9,144 bases of DNA, from positions 1 to 9,144 of the forward strand of contig CALKYG010000143.1 in NCBI GenBank assembly GCA_938003575.1. Reading direction: 5' to 3'. This DNA comes from an uncultured Alphaproteobacteria bacterium. Its GTDB lineage: Bacteria > Pseudomonadota > Alphaproteobacteria > Caulobacterales > Parvularculaceae. Position numbers and translations under genes: made by a program. Positions 1 to 7,227 of this stretch are shown here, in pieces. The notes beneath the pieces were generated by a model. The model was not told the origin of the DNA, did not search any database, and worked only from the letters and a program-made list of their open reading frames with translations. How positions within the stretch are numbered: position 1 is the stretch's first letter; every line of letters begins with the position of its first letter.

Positions 1-259
1 GTCGCTGTCGGTTTTCGGATGAAGGAGGTCGCCGCCTTCAGGCTTATGTCGGGGGAAACGCGACGAAAAATGAGTGATGCATACAGAAGGCCTGAACTTG
101 AATCGCGACTGATCTGCGACGGTTGAATCGCGATCGGCGTGAAATCTGACGCAGAGCCTCACCGCTTGAAAGGGCGCAGGAACGTCAGGAAGCGGAACCG
201 CGGGTCGAATACGGCGTCAATTCAGGTCATGCAACGATATTGAACGGCGCCGACATGCT
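1..259. other. Gene-poor left edge
   Basis: No convincing gene is visible here. Frame 1 on the plus strand stays open from the window edge to a stop at 124-126, which could be the last 41 codons of a gene entering from the left. Its third positions are GC-rich only over the first 60 bases or so, and I recognise nothing in the peptide. An imperfect hairpin (21-39, eight-base arms with one mismatch) has no T-run after it, so I do not call it a terminator. The clearest structure is the direct repeat at 98-133. Confidence 0.4.
98..133. repeat. Exact 11-bp direct repeat, 25-bp period
   Basis: TTGAATCGCGA occurs at 98-108 and again at 123-133, identical over 11 bases with starts 25 bp apart. Each copy contains a GAATC, which matches the GANTC site of the alphaproteobacterial CcrM methyltransferase. 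It could be a protein-binding site pair, part of a dispersed intergenic repeat, or chance. It lies beyond the 3' end of the leftward lipoprotein gene, so it is not that gene's promoter. Confidence 0.5.
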
Positions 260-607
260 TCACTGATAGAAGGAACAGCCGAAATTCGCCCGTATGAATG
301 ATTGTTTGACCGGCGTCGAGGCGCGCAAAACTCCACTGCGCATTTCCTCTTTGGTGTTAGAAGTCTCGACGATCCGGACCGCCTCATTTGCATCCTTGCC
401 GACCAGCGACGATGCAATCCTGCCAGCGAAACATTCGCTTCGATCGCGTGAGGCGCCAAGTCTGCTCATGCCGGCGCTGATGCGCGCAGCGCGTTCCTCG
501 GCGCGGGCGCCATCCCCCGTACCCGCCCCCTTTGTGGAGCATGCCGGCAGCGTCAGCATCATTGCCGCTGACATCGAGATCGCCCGAGCGGCCAACCTTT
601 TACGCAT
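260..607 (-). CDS. Small lipoprotein of unknown function
   Basis: This 115-residue protein carries a lipoprotein signal. It starts MRKR, followed by a hydrophobic stretch at about residues 9-22 and a lipobox Leu20-Pro-Ala-Cys23. Signal peptidase II would cleave before Cys23, and Ser at the next position favours outer-membrane retention in enterobacterial rules. The mature part is short and polar, with two further cysteines: one in a Ser-Glu-Cys-Phe segment near the middle and one four residues before the C-terminus, which could form a disulfide. I chose the ATG at 607 over the upstream one at 673 because AAGGAG lies eight bases before it and the signal peptide begins there. The open plus-strand frame over this stretch is a shadow. 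No family function is recognised, and it shares no evident role with the hydrogenase-like operon. Confidence 0.7.
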   Translation of the reverse strand: MRKRLAARAISMSAAMMLTLPACSTKGAGTGDGARAEERAARISAGMSRLGASRDRSECFAGRIASSLVGKDANEAVRIVETSNTKEEMRSGVLRASTPVKQSFIRANFGCSFYQ

Positions 608-712
608 CCGCCATTCTCCTTTCCGGCGACGCAACGGTGTTCCAGCCGGCCCGATTCGCAGGAGATCGGTCATGTTGCGGTTCCGGGGCCCGCGCCACTT
701 GTGCGCGGCGGC

Positions 713-718
713 ATTATA
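713..718 (-). promoter_or_regulatory. Candidate -10 box for the lipoprotein gene
   Basis: A perfect TATAAT reads on the minus strand about 106 bases upstream of the lipoprotein start codon. No good -35 box stands at the right distance (the hexamer 17 bases upstream is GC-rich), so this is weak evidence by itself. In such GC-rich sequence an AT-rich hexamer in a gap is still notable. Confidence 0.3.
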
Positions 719-762
719 TTAACGACGAGTCGGCCGCGGATTTCCACCCCGATTTTCGGCGT

Positions 763-789
763 CCCCGGTTCGCAAAGGCGGAACCAGGG
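763..789. other. Hairpin, possible weak terminator
   Basis: The arms CCCCGGTTC (763-771) and GAACCAGGG (781-789) pair over nine positions with one mismatch, around a nine-base loop. A smaller stem, CCGA/TCGG, sits beside it at 749-759. Neither is followed by a T-run on either strand. It lies about 160 bases past the stop of the leftward methyltransferase-like gene, so a role as 3' end structure is possible but unproven. Confidence 0.25.
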
Positions 790-947
790 AGCTCCGACTG
801 CAAGCTGGTCGCCGCATATCGCGGCATGAAGGGGTGCGGGGGCTGAAATGGGCGGCAGGCGCGGGCTGCAACCGGCTGTCTGATTCCGACGCGGAAGCTG
901 CGGGTAATCGTTTCTGGCTAATCAACAGCGAAAAGAGTCCGCCGCCA

Positions 948-1709
948 TTATCGTTCTCGTTCGCGCAGCTGATCGGCGTCTGTTGCGAGATCAGAGAAAC
1001 GTGCGCGCGCGAGCTCTTCCGAGACCGCCGCCGCTTCCGTAACGGGCGACATCATAAGGGCGGGCGGACGCAATTCGCCGACGGCGCCTGCGGCGACGAT
1101 GGCGTTTCGATACATGGCGCGCGGCGCGTCAAGAACCCGTACTGTCCCCCAGACATCGCGCGCAGTCTCGGCGTAGTTTAGAGCCGCGGGATCTGCGTCG
1201 TCGATTACATGAATATTCGCGAAAAAGCATCCGTGCGGACGCGCCAGACGCAGTCTTGCCAATTGCAGGAATTCCAGTGAGCGCAGATGATCAGGAATGC
1301 GGTCGCCGCAATAGGCATCCAGGATAATGGCGTCGAATTCGCAGCATTCGCCTTTTCGAAATTCAGCCCCGTCGGCGACATGACAATCGACGCTGTCCGG
1401 CAAACTGAAATGCCGGCCGGCGATTTCAATCGCGGCTGCGTTGACGTCGACCACAACAAGGCGCCTGCCGGCATTCGCCAGCATTGAGGCAAGGCTTCCG
1501 CCGCCGCAGCCGATCATCAAGATTCTTTGCGCTTTCGACTGCATGACGAGACCGAAGAGCGCATGAACATAGGTTACGAGGCTGACGCCGTTGCGGTCGG
1601 TTTTCGTCTGAAAACATCCGCCCTGCAAAAAGGTGAGATCGCCTGTCCGCTTATCTCGATAGACATGAATCGCGCCGAATTCGTGGTCCATCGCCGTGAG
1701 TGAAATCAT
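948..1709 (-). CDS. Spermidine synthase-like / SAM-dependent methyltransferase-fold protein
   Basis: The 253-residue protein has a Rossmann-type SAM or decarboxylated-SAM binding fold. Visible parts are the glycine-rich motif I (Ile63-Leu-Met-Ile-Gly-Cys-Gly-Gly-Gly-Ser72), the acidic residue ending strand 2 (Asp88 in VVVDVN), Asp113 in ADGAEF, and the Phe-Asp-Ala-Ile-Ile-Leu-Asp-Ala-Tyr segment at 125-133. The last corresponds to the catalytic-Asp region of spermidine synthases. The protein is shorter than typical SpeE and resembles the stand-alone or MFS-fused spermidine-synthase-like proteins, whose substrates are mostly unknown, so polyamine synthesis should not be assumed. No signal peptide or membrane segment is seen. 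ATG at 1709 has AAGGG only three bases upstream; Met7 (1691) is an alternative start. It is transcribed away from the hyf-like operon, and a shared function is not implied. Confidence 0.75.
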   Translation of the reverse strand: MISLTAMDHEFGAIHVYRDKRTGDLTFLQGGCFQTKTDRNGVSLVTYVHALFGLVMQSKAQRILMIGCGGGSLASMLANAGRRLVVVDVNAAAIEIAGRHFSLPDSVDCHVADGAEFRKGECCEFDAIILDAYCGDRIPDHLRSLEFLQLARLRLARPHGCFFANIHVIDDADPAALNYAETARDVWGTVRVLDAPRAMYRNAIVAAGAVGELRPPALMMSPVTEAAAVSEELARARFSDLATDADQLRERER

Positions 1710-1788
1710 GATCCCTTGGCGTCCCCGAACTTGCCACGCTCATCGGCGGCGCGGCTGAGCCCAATAGTGATGTTTCGGATATCAGAGC

Positions 1789-1818
1789 TTGACATTATAA
1801 TAACGATTTGCATATCTC
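1789..1818 (+). promoter_or_regulatory. Candidate rightward promoter for the HTH-hyf operon
   Basis: A perfect TTGACA -35 box (1789-1794), preceded by C as favoured in alphaproteobacteria, stands 17-18 bases before a mediocre -10 region (ATATCT or TATCTC, 1812-1818). A start near 1825 would leave about 33 bases of leader before the HTH gene. The poor -10 may mean low basal activity or dependence on an activator. Confidence 0.4.
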
Positions 1819-1820
1819 AA
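1794..1820 (-). promoter_or_regulatory. Candidate leftward promoter for the methyltransferase-like gene
   Basis: On the minus strand TTGAGA (1820-1815) and a perfect TATAAT (1799-1794) are separated by 15 bases, shorter than the usual 16-18. A transcript would start near 1787, giving a leader of nearly 80 bases. It overlaps the candidate rightward promoter, so the two could interfere with each other. Confidence 0.35.
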
Positions 1821-1832
1821 GAACGATTATTA
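1798..1832. repeat. Candidate operator with repeated AACGATT
   Basis: AACGATT occurs at 1802-1808 and 1822-1828, starts exactly 20 bp apart (about two helical turns, the same face of the DNA). The outer ends TAATAA (1798-1803) and TTATTA (1827-1832) are inverted copies. The element overlaps both candidate promoters, directly upstream of the HTH gene. It is a natural site for that regulator or another protein, but binding is inferred only. Confidence 0.35.
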
Positions 1833-1841
1833 ATGGCTTTT

Positions 1842-1847
1842 GGAGAG
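1842..1847 (+). promoter_or_regulatory. Ribosome binding site deciding the HTH start
   Basis: GGAGAG lies upstream of GTG at 1858, at a rather long spacing of 10-12 bases. The in-frame TTG at 1840 overlaps this element and has no site of its own, which favours the GTG. Confidence 0.4.
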
Positions 1848-1857
1848 AAAAGCCGCC

Positions 1858-2154
1858 GTGATCACATCCGCGCAATTGCGCGCCGCCCGGGCGCTTCTCG
1901 GCATCGAGCAAAAAAAGCTCGCCGAGCTTTCGGGGCTTTCGGTTCCAACCGTCCAGCGGATGGAGGCGAGCGAAGACATGATCCGCGGCAATGTCGATTC
2001 ACTGATGAAGCTCATCGGCGCGCTTGACCTCGCGGGGATTGAACTCATTGCGGAAGGCGCGGTGAGTCCGGGAGGCGGAAGGGGCGTTCGGCTCAAGGCG
2101 ACAGCGGCGCAGCCGAACCCGGGGCCGGGATCCGACAAGGCTCCTGCGCCATGA
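1858..2154 (+). CDS. Small XRE/Cro-type helix-turn-helix regulator
   Basis: The 98-residue protein has a single N-terminal lambda-repressor-like DNA-binding domain. The opening segment Ile2-Thr-Ser-Ala-Gln-Leu-Arg-Ala-Ala-Arg11 forms helix 1. Gln18-Lys-Lys-Leu-Ala-Glu-Leu-Ser25, then Gly-Leu-Ser-Val-Pro-Thr-Val-Gln-Arg-Met-Glu36, is a typical helix-turn-helix with recognition helix. A C-terminal segment, GIELIAEG then GGGRGVRLK (residues 60-80), is a signature of a small alphaproteobacterial regulator family I recognise by pattern. There is no sensor domain, so the signal is unknown. GTG at 1858 is chosen because the family begins near this Val/Met-Ile-Thr; TTG at 1840 would add six residues. 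Its stop overlaps the hyfB start in ATGA (2151-2154), so it is translationally coupled to the operon and probably controls it, perhaps by binding the AACGATT repeats. Confidence 0.8.
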   Translation: MITSAQLRAARALLGIEQKKLAELSGLSVPTVQRMEASEDMIRGNVDSLMKLIGALDLAGIELIAEGAVSPGGGRGVRLKATAAQPNPGPGSDKAPAP

Positions 2155-4163
2155 ATGCGGCCGCCTTGCAGCTTTATTGCATCGTCGCGTTTCTAGCGCT
2201 CGCCGCATTGAGCGTCGCAGCCGCCTTTCGGCCTCGCGCGTCTGCGGGCCTCTATATCGCCAATGCAGTCGTCGCCGCGACGGCATTCGCCTTTTCCTTT
2301 GCAGCGTTGTTCAAAGGCGGCGATCCTGCTCTCGTCCATTTGCCGATCGGCATTCCCTGGCTCGGCGCTCATTTTCGAATTGATGCGCTGTCGTCGTTCT
2401 TTCTTTCCGTGATCAATTTCGGCGCGGCGACGGCGAGCCTCTTCGCTGTCGGATATGGCCGTCGCGAACCCGAGCCGAGCCGGATTTTGCCATTCTATCC
2501 TGCGTTTCTGGCGGGCATGAATCTCGTCCTTATTGCAGACGATGCGTTCACCTTCCTCGTTTCCTGGGAATTCATGTCGCTGACTTCGTTCGCACTTGTT
2601 ATTGCGCATCACCACGAGCGAGAGAATAGGCGCGCCGCCTTTGTCTATTTGACAATGGCGTGCTTTGGAACGCTTTCGCTGCTGTTCGTCTTCGGCCTGC
2701 TGGCGGGGGCGGACGGCGGTTATGTCTTTAACGACATTCGCTCGCGCGACCTTGGCGCCGGGTTAGGCGGCGCCGTCATGCTGCTGGCGCTGCTTGGGGC
2801 AGGCTCAAAGGCCGGCCTTGCGCCGGTACATGTCTGGCTGCCGCTCGCGCATCCGGCGGCGCCAAGTCATGTTTCCGCCCTGATGAGCGGCGTCATGACC
2901 AAGGTCGCCGTCTATGCATTCATTCGCATCGCATTCGATCTCGTCGGCATTAGCGACTGGTCGATCGCCGCGCCGGTGATGCTGATCGGCGGCGCGACCG
3001 CTGTTCTCGGCATCCTTCACGCCTTGATGGAGCGCGACATCAAGCGACTGCTCGCTTATTCGACGATCGAAAACATCGGCGTCATTTTCGCGATGCTCGG
3101 CTTCGCCATGGCGTTTCAGGCGAACGGCATGGCAGTGCAAGCCGCACTCGCCTTCGTCGCCGCGCTTTTTCATGTCGCCAATCATTCGATATTCAAAGGA
3201 CTGCTCTTCTTCGGCGCTGGGTCGATGCTGAACGCGACAGGCGTCCGCGATATTGAGCAGATGGGCGGTCTCATCCATCGCATGCGAAAGCTGGCGCCGC
3301 TTTTTCTCGTCGGCTGCGTGGCGATCTCGGCGTTGCCGCCGCTCAATGGCTTCGCATCGGAGTGGCTCGCCTTTCAGGCAGTGTTGCAGAGCCCCGATCT
3401 GCCGCAGCTGGGTCTCAAGATCCTGTCGCCGATGGTCGGCGCGTTGCTGGCGCTCGCCGCGGCGCTCGCCGCTGCCTGTTTTGTCCGCCTTTACGGCGTT
3501 GCTTTTCTTGGACGGCCGCGCAGCGACCACGCGATTGAAGCGCACGATCCTGACGGCTGGTCGCTTGGCGTGATCGGTTTGATGGCGGCGCTCTGCGTTA
3601 TCTTTGGCATCGTCCCCGGCATTGTTCTCGACGCTCTGGCGCCAGTCGCAACCTTGATGCTCGGGACCCCGCTTGCGGTGCAAAGCGGCAATGATTGGCT
3701 TTCAGTCATACCGGTCAACGCAACGCAAAGTTCCTACAATCCGTTGCTGCTGTTCTTCTTTATCGCGCTGTCCTCCTTCCTTGCGGCGTCCGTGAGCCGG
3801 CTCACGGCGTCGCACGATTACAGGCGGTCGCCGGCATGGGCTTGCGGTTTCGAGCCTGCAGGCGCGCAGACCCAATATTCCGGCGCGAGCTTTTCGCAGC
3901 CGATCCGCAACACGCTCGGACGCATCGCTTTCCGCGCCGCGGAAACCGTCGACATGCCGCCGCCCGGCGACCAGCAGCCCGCAAGATTCACGCTTCGCCT
4001 GCGTGATCTCGTCTGGGATGCGATATACGGGCGCATCGCCTCGGTCATCAATGCGATTTCAGACAAGCTCAACGCTTTGCAGTTTCTCACCATTCGCCGC
4101 TATTTGAGCCTTGTCTTCGCGACGCTCGTCCTAATGCTTCTGGGGCTCGCCGCATGGTCCTAG
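2151..4163 (+). CDS. hyfB: Hydrogenase-4 subunit B-like, NuoL-type antiporter subunit
   Basis: This 670-residue integral membrane protein is of the NuoL/MrpA/HyfB family and would move protons or cations within the complex. Conserved charged residues are visible: Glu140 in SWEFMS (TM5), Lys220 in GAGSKAGLAPVHVWLP (broken TM7), Lys251, Lys349 in HSIFKGLLFFGAGSM, and Glu404 in FASEW. RDIKRLLAYSTIENIGVI (295-312) is a further family block. The C-terminal part marks it as HyfB/HycC rather than NuoL: Trp-Ala-Cys-Gly-Phe-Glu (563-568) followed by QTQYSGASFSQPIR (573-586), and a long amphipathic region before a last TM segment (about 651-669). Length matches the family (about 670). It begins inside the HTH stop (ATGA) with only a weak AAGG ten bases upstream, and overlaps hyfC by ten bases. 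Confidence 0.93.
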   Translation: MNAAALQLYCIVAFLALAALSVAAAFRPRASAGLYIANAVVAATAFAFSFAALFKGGDPALVHLPIGIPWLGAHFRIDALSSFFLSVINFGAATASLFAVGYGRREPEPSRILPFYPAFLAGMNLVLIADDAFTFLVSWEFMSLTSFALVIAHHHERENRRAAFVYLTMACFGTLSLLFVFGLLAGADGGYVFNDIRSRDLGAGLGGAVMLLALLGAGSKAGLAPVHVWLPLAHPAAPSHVSALMSGVMTKVAVYAFIRIAFDLVGISDWSIAAPVMLIGGATAVLGILHALMERDIKRLLAYSTIENIGVIFAMLGFAMAFQANGMAVQAALAFVAALFHVANHSIFKGLLFFGAGSMLNATGVRDIEQMGGLIHRMRKLAPLFLVGCVAISALPPLNGFASEWLAFQAVLQSPDLPQLGLKILSPMVGALLALAAALAAACFVRLYGVAFLGRPRSDHAIEAHDPDGWSLGVIGLMAALCVIFGIVPGIVLDALAPVATLMLGTPLAVQSGNDWLSVIPVNATQSSYNPLLLFFFIALSSFLAASVSRLTASHDYRRSPAWACGFEPAGAQTQYSGASFSQPIRNTLGRIAFRAAETVDMPPPGDQQPARFTLRLRDLVWDAIYGRIASVINAISDKLNALQFLTIRRYLSLVFATLVLMLLGLAAWS

Positions 4164-5110
4164 CCGAGCGCTTCCTGTTTCAGGGGTTCCAGATGCTGCT
4201 CGTGCTGGCGCTGGCGCCGTTATTAACGGGGATAGTCCGCAAATTGAAAGCGCGGCTGACCCGGCGGCGCGGCGCATCAATATTCCAACCCTACCGGGAT
4301 CTCTTTCGGCTGATGCGCAAGGAGGCGGTCATCGCCGACAACGCATCCTGGATATTCCGGTCGGCGCCTTATCTGATATTCGCGGCGACGTGGGTCGCTG
4401 CGGCGCTGACTCCGACCTTTCGCACCGGTCTCATGTTCAGCTGGAGCGCCGACCTCATTGTCATCGTGGCGCTGCTCGGGAGCGCACGGTTCTTTCTGGC
4501 GCTTGCCGGCATGGATGTCGGGACCGCCTTCGGCGGCATCGGCTCCAGTCGCGAGATGATGATCGCCGCCTTCGCCGAACCGGCGATGCTGCTCGCCGTC
4601 TTTACGGTCGCGCTCGTTGCGGGTTCGACCGAGCTCTCCAACGTGGCCGCCTTCATGCGGTCTGACGCGGTCGGCCTGCGGGTGTCGCTCGCGCTCGCCA
4701 TGTTCGCGCTGATCATGGTGGCGATTGCGGAGAATGCAAGAATTCCGGTCGACAATCCGGCGACGCATCTCGAGCTCACCATGGTGCATGAGGCGATGGT
4801 TCTGGAATATTCAGGACGCCACCTTGCGATGATCGAATTCGCGTCGTTCCTCAAACTGTTGCTATATGTCTCGCTGATCGGCGCTGTCTTTGTTCCGTGG
4901 GGGCTCGCCGAAGACGGCGCCGGCGCAATGCGCAATGCGTTAGGCGTACTCTTATACCTGGGCAAGCTGATCGCAGCCGCATGTCTCCTCGCCCTATTTG
5001 AAACGGCGACGGCCAAGATGCGCGTATTCCGCGTCCCGGACTATCTCGGCGCTGCGCTGATGTTGGGCTTTCTCGGGGCTCTGCTCCTGTTCGCCGGGGG
5101 GCGCTTTTGA
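4154..5110 (+). CDS. hyfC: Hydrogenase-4 subunit C-like, NuoH-type membrane subunit
   Basis: A 318-residue membrane protein of the NuoH/HyfC/EchB family, the subunit that docks the large subunit to the membrane and begins the proton path. Signatures in order are RRRGASIFQPYRDL (37-50) with FRLMRKE after it, GGIGSSREMMIAAFAEP (127-143), AENARIPVDNPATHLELT (192-209), and VHEAMVLEYSGRHLAMIEFA (211-230). The acidic residues Glu193, Glu207, Glu213 and Glu218 match the acidic cluster seen in this family near the docking cavity. About eight TM segments are expected. It shares ten bases with the end of hyfB, and its stop TGA shares its A with the hyfE ATG. Nothing appears truncated. The sequence says HyfC-like rather than true NuoH by length and by the PVDNPATHLELTMVHE block. 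Confidence 0.93.
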   Translation: MVLAERFLFQGFQMLLVLALAPLLTGIVRKLKARLTRRRGASIFQPYRDLFRLMRKEAVIADNASWIFRSAPYLIFAATWVAAALTPTFRTGLMFSWSADLIVIVALLGSARFFLALAGMDVGTAFGGIGSSREMMIAAFAEPAMLLAVFTVALVAGSTELSNVAAFMRSDAVGLRVSLALAMFALIMVAIAENARIPVDNPATHLELTMVHEAMVLEYSGRHLAMIEFASFLKLLLYVSLIGAVFVPWGLAEDGAGAMRNALGVLLYLGKLIAAACLLALFETATAKMRVFRVPDYLGAALMLGFLGALLLFAGGRF

Positions 5111-5775
5111 TGCAGTCGACGCTCGCACTCGACATCGCGCATCTCCTTGCCGGCGGCATCGTGCTCGTCAGCTTCATGATGCTTTATCAGGACCGCCTGT
5201 TCGCACTCCTCAACATGTTCACTCTGCATGCGCTTGTGCTCGCCGCGTCCGTCGCCTGGCAGGCCTATATACAAGGCGCTAAGCATCTCTACGTGACCGC
5301 TGCGATTGCTCTGCTCTTCAAGGCGATCATCATTCCGCTGGCGCTGCACCGCATGATCGTCAAGCTTGGCGTTCACCGTGATATCGAAACTGCAGTCGGC
5401 GTCGGACAAACAATGGTCGCGGGCATGGGTCTCGTCGCGCTTTCAATGGCGCTGATGTTCAATGTGACGAGCGAAGCCGATCCGCTGGTTCGGGAGGATC
5501 TCGCCTTTGCGCTGTCGGTGGTGCTCCTGGGCCTCCTGATTATGGTGACGCGGCGGAACGCCGTCAGTCAGATCGTCGGCTTCATGTCGCTCGAAAACGG
5601 CCTCGTTCTCGCCGCGACAGGCGCCAAGGGAATGCCGCTCGTCGTCGAAATCAGCGTCGCGTTTTCGGTGCTCGTCGCCTTCATCGTCATTGGCGCATTC
5701 CTCTTCCGCATTCGCGAGCGGTTTGACTCAGTCGATGTCGGCGCGCTCGACGAGTTCAGGGGCGACCGGCGATGA
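5110..5775 (+). CDS. hyfE: Hydrogenase-4 subunit E-like, NuoK-related membrane subunit
   Basis: A 221-residue hydrophobic protein matching HyfE (E. coli HyfE is 216 residues), whose C-terminal half corresponds to NuoK of complex I. It would connect HyfC with the antiporter subunits in the proton-conducting chain. Visible features are LLFKAIIIPLAL (68-79, with Lys71), TRRNAVSQIVGFMSLENGLVLA (147-168, with Glu162 in the membrane) and Glu180 in MPLVVEISVAF. The tail ends in a polar segment, GALDEFRGDRR. ATG at 5110 is preferred, and the TTG at 5107 that extends it by one codon is unnecessary. It is coupled to hyfC through TGATG (5108-5112) and overlaps hyfF by four bases (ATGA, 5772-5775). Confidence 0.9.
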   Translation: MQSTLALDIAHLLAGGIVLVSFMMLYQDRLFALLNMFTLHALVLAASVAWQAYIQGAKHLYVTAAIALLFKAIIIPLALHRMIVKLGVHRDIETAVGVGQTMVAGMGLVALSMALMFNVTSEADPLVREDLAFALSVVLLGLLIMVTRRNAVSQIVGFMSLENGLVLAATGAKGMPLVVEISVAFSVLVAFIVIGAFLFRIRERFDSVDVGALDEFRGDRR

Positions 5776-7220
5776 TCGAAGGATTTGACCCGCTCACCGC
5801 CGTTCTTGCGTGCCCGCTCGGCGCTGCAATGCTGCTCGCGATTCTCCCGGGAAATCGCCTTGCGGCGCTCATCAACACGCTCGCTTCGCTTGCAACCTTC
5901 GGCGCGGCGCTCGCCATACTGCTCGGCCGGCGCCCGGAAGCCGGGCAGTATCTCTTCATCGACGATCTCAATATCGTCTTTATCGTGCTCAATACCTTTG
6001 TCGGCCTCACCACCAGCATCTTCAGCGGCGGCTACATCACGCATGAACTTGAGACGGGCCGCCTGTCGCCGCTGCGGCTTCGGTTTTATCACGGCATGTA
6101 TCAGCTGATGATGTTCGGCATGAACCTCGCGCTGATTTCAAGCAATATCGGACTGATGTGGGTCGCGGTCGAACTCGCAACGTTGTCAACGGTGGTGATG
6201 GTCGGTCTTTACCTGACGCCGGAAGCGCTCGAAGCCGCCTGGAAATATTTCATCCTCGGCAGCGTCGGCATCGCCTTTGCGCTGTTCGGGACGATCCTTG
6301 TTTATCTCGCAGCGCAGCCTGTCGTCGGCGAAGGCTATGACGCGATGGTAATTCCTAAGCTGATGGAAAATGCGGCGGCTTTCGATCCGGCGCTCCTGAA
6401 TGTTGCGTTCGTCTTTCTGATGCTCGGGTATGGAACAAAGGTCGGTCTTGCTCCGATGCACGCCTGGCTGCCTGACGCCCATGCGGAGGGTCCGACGCCG
6501 ATTTCGGCCGTCTTGTCCGGCCTCCTTCTCAACGTCGCGCTTTACGCGGTGCTGCGCTTCAAGATGCTGATGGCTGCAAACCCGGAAGCGATTTCGCCGG
6601 GGCCCTTGATGGCGAGCCTTGGCCTCTTGTCCCTCATATTCGCCGCGTTCATGTTGTACCGGCGGCGCGACGTCAAACGCCTGTTCGCCTATTCCTCGAT
6701 CGAACACATGGGCGTCATCGTCTTTGCGTTCGGCATGGGCGGACCGATCGCGAATTTCGCCGGCCTTCTCCACATGACGATGCACAGCCTGACGAAATCC
6801 GGCATTTTCTACATGGTCGGACTGATCTCCCAGATCAAAGGCACGCAGCGCATCGCCGACATTCGCGGCCTGACGCAAAGCCATCCGCTGCTCGGCTGGG
6901 GCCTTCTGATCGGAGTCGCGGCGATCGCCGGCTTGCCCCCGTTCGGCATCTTCACGAGCGAGTTTCTGATTACGACGTCGACCTTCGCGCGCGCGCCGCT
7001 GCTGGCGCTGCTGTTCGTCTTTGGGCTCATCGTCGCATTCGGCGCCTTGATGCTGCGCGTCATCGACATGGCCTTTGGCGAACCCAGCCAAAGCGTCGCC
7101 CGGGCCGAGGCGTCATATCTTCCCTTCATCCTTCATCTTGGACTGGTGCTCACCGCCGGGATTTATTTGCCCCGAGCGGTGGTCGAGTGGTTTCAACATG
7201 TCGCGCAAATTCTCGGATAG
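5772..7220 (+). CDS. hyfF: Hydrogenase-4 subunit F-like, NuoN/NuoM-type antiporter subunit
   Basis: A 482-residue membrane protein, the second antiporter-like subunit of the cluster. The canonical elements are intact: Glu134 in MWVAVELATLS (TM5), Lys223 in GYGTKVGLAPMHAWLPDAHAEGP (TM7 region), RRRDVKRLFAYSSIEHMGVI (297-316), Lys342 in HSLTKSGIFYMVG (TM11), and Glu397 in IFTSEF (TM12). The tight match to HyfF and MbhH-type proteins suggests functional ion translocation. It begins in an ATGA overlap with hyfE and is followed by an 18-base gap, the only intergenic gap in the membrane-gene run, before hyfG. No hyfD gene is present, so the cluster supplies two antiporter-like subunits (B and F) where the E. 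coli hyf operon supplies three. Confidence 0.93.
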   Translation: MIEGFDPLTAVLACPLGAAMLLAILPGNRLAALINTLASLATFGAALAILLGRRPEAGQYLFIDDLNIVFIVLNTFVGLTTSIFSGGYITHELETGRLSPLRLRFYHGMYQLMMFGMNLALISSNIGLMWVAVELATLSTVVMVGLYLTPEALEAAWKYFILGSVGIAFALFGTILVYLAAQPVVGEGYDAMVIPKLMENAAAFDPALLNVAFVFLMLGYGTKVGLAPMHAWLPDAHAEGPTPISAVLSGLLLNVALYAVLRFKMLMAANPEAISPGPLMASLGLLSLIFAAFMLYRRRDVKRLFAYSSIEHMGVIVFAFGMGGPIANFAGLLHMTMHSLTKSGIFYMVGLISQIKGTQRIADIRGLTQSHPLLGWGLLIGVAAIAGLPPFGIFTSEFLITTSTFARAPLLALLFVFGLIVAFGALMLRVIDMAFGEPSQSVARAEASYLPFILHLGLVLTAGIYLPRAVVEWFQHVAQILG

Positions 7221-7227
7221 GGCCGGA

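Larger units (their letters stand above)
608..947. other. 340-base gap between two leftward genes
   Basis: I see no supportable gene on either strand. The short open frames here lack family features and good ribosome sites. The stretch holds the Shine-Dalgarno sequence and presumed promoter of the lipoprotein gene (TATAAT on the minus strand at 713-718) and a hairpin at 763-789. It probably contains the 3' end and leader regions of two independent leftward transcripts. Confidence 0.5.

Noticed and set aside
21..39. Hairpin GAAGGAGG/CCGCCTTC as a terminator
   Set aside because: Three-base loop, one mismatch and no T-run on either strand.
1..126. Open frame from the window edge, 41 codons plus stop on the plus strand
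   Set aside because: It could be the end of a gene, but it is short, its third-position GC bias fades after about 60 bases, and no family is recognised.
608..673. Longer start (ATG at 673) for the lipoprotein
   Set aside because: It would put 22 arginine-rich residues before the signal peptide, and the good ribosome site lies before the ATG at 607.
294..722. Plus-strand open frame opposite the lipoprotein gene
   Set aside because: The minus strand has a Shine-Dalgarno sequence, signal peptide and lipobox; the plus frame has no such support and is a shadow in GC-rich DNA.
1785..1860. Sigma-54 promoter upstream of the operon, as in E. coli hyf
   Set aside because: No GG/GC pair with the proper -24/-12 spacing and flanking consensus is visible in the gap.
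2805..3683. Long minus-strand open frame inside hyfB
   Set aside because: It is composed of charged, low-information residues typical of the antisense of a membrane protein, and hyfB is certain on the other strand.
6186..7091. Long minus-strand open frame inside hyfF
   Set aside because: Same pattern: highly charged antisense of TM segments, with no family motifs.
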